64,000 bases of DNA. It comes from Limnomonas spitsbergensis (lineage: Eukaryota > Chlorophyta > Chlorophyceae > Chlamydomonadales). The translations under genes were made by a program, and so were the position numbers. The notes beneath the pieces were generated by a model. It was not told the origin of the DNA. It saw only the letters and a list, made by a program, of their open reading frames with translations, and ran no database searches. Below, piece by piece: positions 29,993 to 41,900 of this stretch. Every line of letters begins with the position of its first letter. The stretch's first letter is position 1. The stretch spans positions 992,001 through 1,056,000 of the forward strand of contig JAYJMM010000114.1 in the NCBI GenBank assembly GCA_037349105.1, given 5' to 3'.

Positions 29993-32900
29993 ATGGGAAT
30001 GCGTTTGTCTGATGCTTTTACTTTTTTGCGCTTCAGCCAGTCCCATGTGGCCATGCGGCATGCGCAGGTTCAGGCCTCTGTTTGTCCTTCTGGGGTAAGT
30101 TTCTCACTTGTACAGACGGCGGTCGATGGCATGCTTGAGCTTAGCATAAGGGTTGGAAGGGGGTGCGTTGGTGGCTAAAGCGTAAATATTCTTCAAGCCA
30201 AACCGCGACAGTAGGTCGTCGGCACCAGAATAGTCCGTCTTGACGCCTGCCTCATTTCAGCACCTCTGGGTCAGTGAGGTGCAATAATTCGGATGTAACC
30301 CTAGCAGACTCACTGTTGTTGGCCACGACCTCGGCGAGAACAGTGAACCCCATGCGTAGCCTGTCAGCGAGCAAAGACAACTCTCTCTCTATTTCTTACA
30401 AGAAATAAAATAGAGAGATAGGAACGATCCTTGAGAGCTGTCTGCCTGAGCGAGAGCTTCAAGTTTTAGACTCATTCAGAAACCAAACGGAGCTGCGAGT
30501 ATGTACGACAGCTGATGATGGACTGTTTGATGAGGTCACCAGTGCTAGCCATCGGTGCTAAATCCCGCATGCAGATCGTCCAATCACAGCTAGGGGTGAA
30601 CCGCCCGGCCCTATGGGTGCCGAATGCCCCATCTCATCCATCGGGGACCTTATCAGCACAGAGAAGAACACCTTGGGCATTTAAAAGGTCACCGTCATCG
30701 GAATCGCGCTTACTAGAAGGACTTCATATTGGAATTCCGCACAATCCTAACTGGCTGGGCCGCTCCTCCTTGGTAACACAGCGCTGCTGACAACCCTCAT
30801 GAACGCAACACCTCCATCCTAGTCACGCTCCACCCAGCCCAACCCTTTTGACATCTCCAGGTTTGCAGCGCATTAAATGGGGGGTATGGTCCAAGCTCAG
30901 CCCGGATACCCCCCACTCCAGAGCGCATGGGCGAAGCTGCCAGGCGGGCGCTGATACGCGCCACGAGCGCCATGATGCGGTACGGCTGGATCTCCTTCTG
31001 GGTGCAGTTCACCCTGTCCTCTGTCAGCGCAGTCATCCTTTTGTTCTCTGTGGCCTTCACGTCCCAGGTGAGACCAGCTACAGCAGCAGCAGCAGTGTCA
31101 CACCCGCCCATGCACAGTCCATACAGCGCACTCTTTGAGTTCGCATCCAACGGTGTCACGCCTCCAACCATGTCATGCATCTGCATGCATTATCTGTGGC
31201 TTTCACCCCCCAGGTGAGAGTAGCAGCAGCTGCAGCAGCAACCATGCCACACCCGCCCATGCACCGCTCATGCGGCACAGTCTTTCAGCATGCATCCAGC
31301 TGTTCTCAGTGGCATTCACCTCCCAGGTATGAACTTCCGCGCATTTACCTCCCAGGTATGAACATTGGAGCATTCACCCCCCAGGTATGAACTTCTGAGC
31401 ATGTCCTCCCAGGTATGAATCCCCGAGCAAGCCCTCCCAGGTATGAACATCGGAGCATTCACCCCCCAGGTATGAACAGTTGAGAATGCCCTCCCAGGTA
31501 TGAACATCTGAGCATGTCCTCCCAGACATGAACATCTGAGCATGTCCTCCCAGGTATGAACATCTGCACATGCCCTCCCAGGTATGAACATCTGAGCATG
31601 CGCCCCCAGGTATGAACATCTGAGCATGCCCTCCCAGGTATGACCATCGGAGCATGTCCTCATAGGTATGAACATCTGCACATGCCCTCCCAGGTATGAA
31701 CATCTGAGCATGCTCTCCCAGATATGGACATCTGAGCATGCCCTCCCAGGTATGAACATCTGAGCATGCTCTCCCAGGTATGAACATCTGAGCATGCCCC
31801 CCCAGGTATGAACATCTGACCATGTCCTCCCAGGTATGAACATCTGAGCATGCTCTCACAGATATGAACATCTGAGCATGCCCTCCCAGGTATGAACATC
31901 TGAGCATGCTCTCCCAGGTATGAACATCTGAGCATGCCCCCCAGGTATGAACATCTGACCATGTCCTCCCAGGTATGAACATCTGAGCATGCTCTCTTAG
32001 GTATGAACATCCGACCATGCCCTCCCAGGCTCCCAGGTATGAACATCTGAGCATGTCCTCCCAGTTCCGAACATATCAGCATGCCCTCCCAGGTATTAAC
32101 ATCTGAGCATGCTCTCCCAGGTATGAACATCTGAGCATGCCGTCCCAGGCATGAGCATCTGAGAAAACATTCTGCATGAGCCCCTAGTCCTTCAAGATGC
32201 ACCTGCATGCAGCATGGGAAGGCCCTGATGCAACCCGAAGGAATGAAGGACAAGGGCCAGCGCACACGTCACATTGCCTCTCTTATGGCTTCCAGCTAGA
32301 GGGTCTGGTCCTTCTGCGACTCATGCACATTTTTTTTCTGAGGAGGAACCCGGCCATAATGCCCGCTTGGGTCGGGAAAGGGGAGGCTGGCATGCCTCCC
32401 TGTACCTGACCCCTGTGGTCATTGTGTCCAGGTCCATCCTCACCCTCACTCTCCCCCAGCTAAATAGAGCGGCTGGCATGCCTCCCTGTCAGTGCTGTGC
32501 CGTTGCGGTGTAACTCAGATATCGTGTAAGTAATTACGGTCCCTAGCGGGTAAAAGTAGCTGCATTTGCGTTGAAATTACGGTGACTGAAACTCAGCTGC
32601 GCAATTTAGCCACCGTAGGGCCTGTAATCTGCACAGCACTGCTCCCTGTACCTGATCCCCGTGGTCATTATGGCCAGGTTCCTCGAGACCTTCAGGAACT
32701 TCAGGTACATGCGCACCCCTGCTGTGCCTTACCTCAATCATGCCCTTCTCCCCCCCATATCAGAGTGGCCCGCGTGCCTCGCTATATCTGACGCTGGTGG
32801 GCATCCTGGCTGGCTTCCTCAGCACCTTCTGGAACTTTGGGTACACGCGGACAGCCAAGCGCATGCAGAGATTCCTGGATACTCCTGGGGCGCCGAAAAT

Positions 32901-35900
32901 AAAGAAGCAGAACGTGGGTGACCTGGGTTCCCACTGGTCTGTATTCATGAGGTATCAAGCAGCAGGATAGCTCGCCAATGTTCAAATCGGTGTGCCCGGA
33001 GCCCGGGTTCATAGTATGGAGCCTCCCGTTTTTGTCATGTCCTGGGGCAAATTGTGCCCAAGGAAATAGCAGAGGGAGAAAGGTGCGAGGCCGGAGAGGG
33101 CGCGTGCAGCTTTGTGGATGACGTTCAAGGCCTACCCTGCCCCCTGTTCATCCCCCCTTGGGGAGGGCTGCATGGCATGTCACCTACGTGCCTTTCTCTA
33201 TGCTTGGCAGGCCCTCACTGCAAGGGGTGGCTGGGGGTGCAATCCGTGCCGCGCAATTGCGCAATAATCCAGAAATCTTTACAGTAATCACGGGGTCCCT
33301 TCACTGGTAAAAATGCTGAATTTGCCTTCAAATGACGGTGACTGACACTCCACTGCCTAATTCAGCCACTGCAAGGACCGTAATCAGCACAGCACTGGGT
33401 GCAGTGCCTGCCGGTGGCACTTCTGCTGCTGCTGCTCACCCTCTCGTGTGCTCCCCCTGACCGCTTGTTCCTTGCGCGCCCCTTGCTGACGGCAGGTGGT
33501 CGAGAATGTGACCAAGGGTGTCATCATAAACCTGCTGGGGCTGGGGTCCACCTTGTTAGGCATCCAAGCCCTGGTGAGTGCCTGGAAACTCTCAACCCTC
33601 AACCCTTATCTCTCAACCCTCAACCCTGACCTTTGAACACTTGGGTCAGCACCAGGAAACCCTTTACCCTTCACCTGAAACCCTCGGTGGCAACCTGGAA
33701 ACCCTTCACCCTTAAACCTGAAAGCCCTCATTGAGTACCAGGAAATCCTTAACATTTTACTCTTAATCGAGGAACAGGATCTGGAACACTACAGTCAGCA
33801 CCAGGAAACCCTTTAACTAAAAGCCCTCACTTTGAGCCCTAGGTGAGGGCGAGGCAAATCTGCACCCTTAACCCCTGGGTGAGGACCAGTAACCCTAAAC
33901 TTGATGTTAAACTCCAGGTGGGGACCAGGAGACCTGAATCTTAAACCCTAGGTGAGGATCAGGTAACCTTTCACCGTTAACCCTGAACCCTTGACCTTGA
34001 ACCCTTACGGTGAGGATAAGAAGGTGGGGCTCTGCGTCAGGCTTCCCCCTGCCGCACTTGCTGTCAACACCTGGCAGCAGGCGCAGCAGCACTGAAGCTT
34101 GTTCAGCGGGCAGATGTCCGTAGTGCGCACGGGACCTCCTTTGATGGGCTTAGGCTTCAGGGTTTAGCCTTTAGCCTTAAGTGCGCACCATACCTCTTTT
34201 GATGTGTTTAGGGTTAAGGGTTAAATGCGCACCATACCTCTTATGATGGGTTTAGGATTTAGGGTTTAGCCTTCATTGCGCACCATGCCTCCTTTGATGG
34301 GCTGCCGGGCGCAGCCCCCACCGATTGTGATAAAGCCATGACCGGCCCACCGCCGGTGGCCGGAGCAGCGGGGCTTGCTGCACCAGGCCCTTGCGGCCGT
34401 AGGCTAAGATGTAGCTGAACAGTAGCTTCAGTGTGCTAAGGATGGCGGACATGGGGGGTACTGCGGACATGTGCCGTGGCTGGTGCACATGGGCCGTGAC
34501 GCACTGATGGGCAGCAGCGTTGTTTGTGGAAACCTTTCTGCATTTGTTTATGCACTGCATCAATACTCTCTGCAAGTCCGCATGCTCTTTCGGTGAATAG
34601 GCTGCCCTCCTTACCTTTGTCTCAGTGGCCCATTGGTTCTGGAGCCATGCCAACACCGCTTGTCCTGTCCTGTCATGTTACCCTTGCGCAGCTCGTTGCT
34701 GGGATGGTCGGATGCTTCGTTGTAATTCCCCCCCATCTTTTGCTTGTGTGCTTCACCTGCTGCTTGACCAGGTGGGGGTACTTGTGGCTAAGACGCTCAG
34801 CAATGCATCGGCCAACCCCTTCCTCGCATCAGGAGCTGGTGTCTACAACCCGGTCCTTGCGCTGGATGTTTTCCTCGTTCAGGTAGGGTTTAGGGTCTAC
34901 AACCCGGTCCTTGCGCTGGATGTTTTCCTCGTTCAGGTAGGGTTTAGGGTCTACAACCCGGTCCTTGCGCTGGATGTTTTCCTCGTTCAGGTAGGGTTTA
35001 GGGTTTACAACCCGGTCCTTGCGCTGGATGTTTTCCTCGTTCAGGTAGGGTTTAGGGTCTACAACCCGGTCCTTGCGCTGGATGTTTTCCTCGTTCAGGT
35101 AGGGTTTAGGGTCTACAACCCGGTCCTTGCGCTGGATGTTTTCCTCGTTCAGGTAGGGTTTAGGGTCTACAACCCGGTCCTTGCGCTGGATGTTTTCCTC
35201 GTTCAGGTAGGGTTTAGGGTCTACAACCCGGTCCTTGCGCTGGATGTTTTCCTCGTTCAGGTAGGGTTTAGGGTTTACAACCCGGTCCTTGCGCTGGATG
35301 TTTTCCTCGCTCAGGGAGGCGATGCACAGCATGGCTAAAGGGAGCAAGCATGGGGCTGTGGTTGCATTCGGGGGGAGGTCACGATTTCATTGAATTTTCT
35401 ATGTGTTTGAGGTTGAGGTACCAGCAGTTGGGTGCTGTGTCTTCCCTCTCTCTGGTCTGAGGTTACTTGCTCCTGCTGCCTGCTGAGTCACCCTATCGTG
35501 TGTTTGAGGGTACTTGATCCCACTGCCTGCTGAGTCACCCTATCGTGTGTTTGAGGGTACTTGATCCCGCTGCCTGCTGGTCACCCTATCGTGTGTTTGA
35601 GGGTACTTGATCCCACTGCCTGCTGGTCACCCTATCGTGTGTTTGAGGGTACTTGATCCCACTGCCTGCTGAGTCACCCCATCGTGTGTTTGAGTGTCCT
35701 TGATCCCGCTGCCTGCTGGTCACCCTATCGTGTGTTTGAAGGTCCTTGATCCCGCTGCCTGCTGAGTCACCCTATCGTGTGTTTGAGGGTACTTGATCCC
35801 GCTGCCTGCTGGTCACCCTATGGTGTGTTTGAGGGTCCTTGATCCCACTGCCTGCTGAGTCACCCTATCGTGTGTTTGAGGGTACTTGATCCCGCTGCCT

Positions 35901-38900
35901 GCTGAGTCACCCTATCGTGTGTTTGAGGGTCCTTGATCCCGCTGCCTGCTGAGTCACCCTATCGTGTGTTTGAGGGTACTTGATCCCACTGCCTGCTGAG
36001 TCACCCTATCGTGTGTTTGAGGGTACTTGATCCCGCTGCCTGCTGAGTCACCCTATCGTGTGTTTGAGGGTACTTGATCCCACTGCCTGCTGAGTCACCC
36101 TATCGTGTGTTTGAGGGTCCTTGATCCCGCTGCCTGCTGAGTCACCCTATCGTGTGTTTGAGGGTCCTTGATCCCGCTGCCTGCTGAGTCACCCTATCTT
36201 GTGTTTAAGGGTACTTGATCCCGCTGCCTGCTGAGTCAGCGTATCGTGTGTTTGAGGGTACTTGATCCCGCTGCCTGCTGGTCACCCTATCGTGTGTTTG
36301 AGGGTACTTGATCCCACTGCCTGCTGAGTCACCCTATCTTGTGTTTGAGGGTACTTGATCCCACTGCCTGCTGAGTCACCCTATCGTGTGTTTGAGGGTA
36401 CTTGATCCCACTGCCTGCTGAGTCACCCTATCGTGTGTTTGAGGGTACTTGATCCCGCTGCCTGCTGAGTCACCCTATCGTGTGTTTGAGGGTACTTGAT
36501 CCCGCTGCCTGCTGGTCACCCTATCGTGTGTTTGAGGGTACTTGATCCCACTGCCTGCTGGTCACCCTATCGTGCGTTTGAGGGTACTTGATCCCACTGC
36601 CTGCTGAGTCACCCCATCGTGTGTTTGAGGGTCCTTGATCCCGCTGCCTGCTGGTCACCCTATCGTGTGTTTGAAGGTCCTTGATCCCGCTGCCTGCTGA
36701 GTCACCCTATCGTGTGTTTGAGGGTCCTTGATCCCGCTGCCTGCTGGTCACCCTATCGTGTGTTTGAGGGTCCTTGATCCCGCTGCCTGCTGAGTCACCC
36801 TATCGTGTGTTTGAGGGTCCTTGATCCCGCTGCCTGCTGAGTCACCCTATCGTGTGTTTGAGGGTACTTGATCCCACTGCCTGCTGAGTCACCCTATCGT
36901 GTGTTTGAGGGTCCTTGATCCCGCTGCCTGCTGAGTCACCCTATCGTGTGTTTGAGGGTACTTGATCCCACTGCCTGCTGAGTCACCCTATCGTGTGTTT
37001 GAGGGTACTTGATCCCGCTGCCTGCTGAGTCACCCTATCGTGTGTTTGAGGGTACTTGATCCCACTGCCTGCTGAGTCAGCGTATCGTGTGTTTGAGGGT
37101 CCTTGATCCCGCTGCCTGCTGAGTCACCCTATCGTGTGTTTGAGGGTCCTTGATCCCGCTGCCTGCTGAGTCACCCTATCTTGTGTTTAAGGGTACTTGA
37201 TCCCGCTGCCTGCTGAGTCACCCTATCGTGTGTTTGAGGGTACTTGATCCCGCTGCCTGCTGGTCACCCTATCGTGTGTTTGAGGGTACTTGATCCCACT
37301 GCCTGCTGAGTCACCCTATCTTGTGTTTGAGGGTACTTGATCCCACTGCCTGCTGAGTCACCCTATCGTGTGTTTGAGGGTCCTTGATCCCACTGCCTGC
37401 TGAGTCACCCTATCGTGTGTTTAAGGGTACTTGATCCCGCTGCCTGCTGAGTCACCCTATCGTGTGTTTGAGGGTACTTGATCCCGCTGCCTGCTGGTCA
37501 CCCTATCGTGTGTTTGAGGGTACTTGATCCCACTGCCTGCTGGTCACCCTATCGTGCGTTTGAGGGTACTTGATCCCACTGCCTGCTGAGTCACCCCATC
37601 GTGTGTTTGAGGGTCCTTGATCCCGCTGCCTGCTGGTCACCCTATCGTGTGTTTGAAGGTCCTTGATCCCACTGCCTGCTGAGTCACCCTATCGTGTGTT
37701 TGAGGGTCCTTGATCCCGCTGCCTGCTGGTCACCCTATCGTGTGTTTGAGGGTCCTTGATCCCGCTGCCTGCTGAGTCACCCTATCGTGTGTTTGAGGGT
37801 CCTTGATCCCGCTGCCTGCTGAGTCACCCTATCGTGTGTTTGAGGGTCCTTGATCCCGCTGCCTGCTGAGTCACCCTATCGTGTGTTTGAGGGTACTTGA
37901 TCCCACTGCCTGCTGAGTCACCCCATCGTGTGTTTGAGGGTACTTGATCCCGCTGCCTGCTGAGTCACCCTATCGTGTGTTTGAGGGTACTTGATCCCAC
38001 TGCCTGCTGAGTCACCCTATCGTGTGTTTGAGGGTCCTTGATCCCGCTGCCTGCTGAGTCACCCTATCGTGTGTTTGAGGGTCCTTGATCCCGCTGCCTG
38101 CTGAGTCACCCTATCTTGTGTTTAAGGGTACTTGATCCCGCTGCCTGCTGAGTCAGCGTATCGTGTGTTTGAGGGTACTTGATCCCGCTGCCTGCTGGTC
38201 ACCCTATCGTGTGTTTGAGGGTCCTTGATCCCGCTGCCTGCTGAGTCACCCTATCTTGTGTTTAAGGGTACTTGATCCCGCTGCCTGCTGAGTCACCCTA
38301 TCGTGTGTTTGAGGGTACTTGATCCCGCTGCCTGCTGGTCACCCTATCGTGTGTTTGAGGGTACTTGATCCCGCTGCCTGCTGGTCACCCTATCGTGTGT
38401 TTGAGGGTACTTGATCCCACTGCCTGCTGAGTCACCCTATCGTGTGTTTGAGGGTACTTGATCCCACTGCCTGCTGAGTCACCCTATCGTGTGTTTGAGG
38501 GTACTTGATCCCACTGCCTGCTGAGTCACCCTATCGTGTGTTTGAGGGTACTTGATCCCACTGCCTGCTGGTCACCCTATCGTGTGTTTGAGGGTACTTG
38601 ATCCCGCTGCCTGCTGAGTCACCCTATCGTGTGTTTGAGGGTACTTGATCCCGCTGCCTGCTGGTCACCCTATCGTGTGTTTGAGGGTACTTGATCCCAC
38701 TGCCTGCTGGTCACCCTATCGTGCGTTTGAGGGTACTTGATCCCACTGCCTGCTGAGTCACCCCATCGTGTGTTTGAGGGTCCTTGATCCCGCTGCCTGC
38801 TGGTCACCCTATCGTGTGTTTGAAGGTCCTTGATCCCACTGCCTGCTGAGTCACCCTATCGTGTGTTTGAGGGTCCTTGATCCCGCTGCCTGCTGGTCAC

Positions 38901-41900
38901 CCTATCGTGTGTTTGAGGGTCCTTGATCCCGCTGCCTGCTGAGTCACCCTATCGTGTGTTTGAGGGTCCTTGATCCCGCTGCCTGCTGAGTCACCCTATC
39001 GTGTGTTTGAGGGTCCTTGATCCCGCTGCCTGCTGAGTCACCCTATCGTGTGTTTGAGGGTACTTGATCCCACTGCCTGCTGAGTCACCCCATCGTGTGT
39101 TTGAGGGTACTTGATCCCGCTGCCTGCTGAGTCACCCTATCGTGTGTTTGAGGGTACTTGATCCCACTGCCTGCTGAGTCACCCTATCGTGTGTTTGAGG
39201 GTCCTTGATCCCGCTGCCTGCTGAGTCACCCTATCGTGTGTTTGAGGGTCCTTGATCCCGCTGCCTGCTGAGTCACCCTATCTTGTGTTTAAGGGTACTT
39301 GATCCCGCTGCCTGCTGAGTCAGCGTATCGTGTGTTTGAGGGTACTTGATCCCGCTGCCTGCTGGTCACCCTATCGTGTGTTTGAGGGTCCTTGATCCCG
39401 CTGCCTGCTGAGTCACCCTATCTTGTGTTTAAGGGTACTTGATCCCGCTGCCTGCTGAGTCACCCTATCGTGTGTTTGAGGGTACTTGATCCCGCTGCCT
39501 GCTGGTCACCCTATCGTGTGTTTGAGGGTACTTGATCCCGCTGCCTGCTGGTCACCCTATCGTGTGTTTGAGGGTACTTGATCCCACTGCCTGCTGAGTC
39601 ACCCTATCGTGTGTTTGAGGGTACTTGATCCCACTGCCTGCTGAGTCACCCTATCGTGTGTTTGAGGGTACTTGATCCCACTGCCTGCTGAGTCACCCTA
39701 TCGTGTGTTTGAGGGTACTTGATCCCACTGCCTGCTGGTCACCCTATCGTGTGTTTGAGGGTACTTGATCCCACTGCCTGCTGAGTCACCCTATCGTGTG
39801 TTTGAGGGTACTTGATCCCGCTGCCTGCTGAGTCACCCTATCGTGTGTTTGAGGGTACTTGATCCCACTGCCTGCTGGTCACCCTATCGTGTGTTTGAGG
39901 GTCCTTGATCCCGCTGCCTGCTGAGTCACCCTATCGTGTGTTTGAGGGTCCTTGATCCCGCTGCCTGCTGAGTCACCCTATCTTGTGTTTAAGGGTACTT
40001 GATCCCGCTGCCTGCTGAGTCACCCTATCGTGTGTTTGAGGGTACTTGATCCCGCTGCCTGCTGGTCACCCTATCGTGTGTTTGAGGGTACTTGATCCCA
40101 CTGCCTGCTGAGTCACCCTATCTTGTGTTTGAGGGTACTTGATCCCACTGCCTGCTGAGTCACCCTATCGTGTGTTTGAGGGTACTTGATCCCACTGCCT
40201 GCTGAGTCACCCTATCGTGTGTTTAAGGGTACTTGATCCCGCTGCCTGCTGAGTCACCCTATCGTGTGTTTGAGGGTACTTGATCCCGCTGCCTGCTGGT
40301 CACCCTATCGTGTGTTTGAGGGTACTTGATCCCACTGCCTGCTGGTCACCCTATCGTGCGTTTGAGGGTACTTGATCCCACTGCCTGCTGAGTCACCCCA
40401 TCGTGTGTTTGAGGGTCCTTGATCCCGCTGCCTGCTGGTCACCCTATCGTGTGTTTGAAGGTCCTTGATCCCGCTGCCTGCTGAGTCACCCTATCGTGTG
40501 TTTGAGGGTCCTTGATCCCGCTGCCTGCTGAGTCACCCTATCGTGTGTTTGAGGGTACTTGATCCCGCTGCCTGCTGAGTCAGCGTATCGTGTGTTTGAG
40601 GGTACTTGATCCCGCTGCCTGCTGGTCACCCTATCGTGTGTTTGAGGGTCCTTGATCCCGCTGCCTGCTGAGTCACCCTATCTTGTGTTTAAGGGTACTT
40701 GATCCCGCTGCCTGCTGAGTCACCCCATCGTGTGTTTGAGGGTACTTGATCCCGCTGCCTGCTGAGTCAGCGTATCGTGTGTTTGAGGGTACTTGATCCC
40801 GCTGCCTGCTGGTCACCCTATCGTGTGTTTGAGGGTCCTTGATCCCGCTGCCTGCTGAGTCACCCTATCTTGTGTTTAAGGGTACTTGATCCCGCTGCCT
40901 GCTGAGTCACCCTATCGTGTGTTTGAGGGTACTTGATCCCGCTGCCTGCTGGTCACCCTATCGTGTGTTTGAGGGTACTTGATCCCGCTGCCTGCTGGTC
41001 ACCCTATCGTGTGTTTGAGGGTACTTGATCCCACTGCCTGCTGAGTCACCCTATCGTGTGTTTGAGGGTACTTGATCCCACTGCCTGCTGAGTCACCCTA
41101 TCGTGTGTTTGAGGGTACTTGATCCCACTGCCTGCTGAGTCACCCTATCGTGTGTTTGAGGGTACTTGATCCCACTGCCTGCTGAGTCACCCTATCGTGT
41201 GTTTGAAGGTCCTTGATCCCGCTGCCTGCTGAGTCACCCTATCTTGTGTTTAAGGGTACTTGATCCCGCTGCCTGCTGAGTCAGCGTATCGTGTGTTTGA
41301 GGGTACTTGATCCCGCTGCCTGCTGGTCACCCTATCGTGTGTTTGAGGGTCCTTGATCCCGCTGCCTGCTGAGTCACCCTATCTTGTGTTTAAGGGTACT
41401 TGATCCCGCTGCCTGCTGAGTCACCCTATCGTGTGTTTGAGGGTACTTGATCCCGCTGCCTGCTGGTCACCCTATCGTGTGTTTGAGGGTACTTGATCCC
41501 GCTGCCTGCTGGTCACCCTATCGTGTGTTTGAGGGTACTTGATCCCGCTGCCTGCTGAGTCACCCTATCGTGTGTTTGAGGGTACTTGATCCCGCTGCCT
41601 GCTGAGTCACCCTATCGTGTGTTTGAGGGTACTTGATCCCACTGCCTGCTGAGTCACCCCATCGTGTGTTTGAGGGTACTTGATCCCGCTGCCTGCTGAG
41701 TCACCCTATCGTGTGTTTGAGGGTACTTGATCCCACTGCCTGCTGAGTCACCCTATCGTGTGTTTGAGGGTCCTTGATCCCGCTGCCTGCTGAGTCACCC
41801 TATCGTGTGTTTGAGGGTACTTGATCCCGCTGCCTGCTGAGTCACCCTATCGTGTGTTTGAGGGTACTTGATCCCACTGCCTGCTGAGTCACCCTATCTT

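Noticed and set aside
31316..32265. Frames of 175-226 codons on the - strand (HAQMFIPGRACSDVHTW repeats)
   Set aside because: Antisense of the 28-bp minisatellite in DUF3611 intron 2; open only because the unit has no stop on that strand.
34829..35347. 172-codon frame on the - strand (EENIQRKDRVVDPKPYLN repeats)
   Set aside because: It is the antisense of the 54-bp exon copies; the + strand reading continues a recognised DUF3611 exon.
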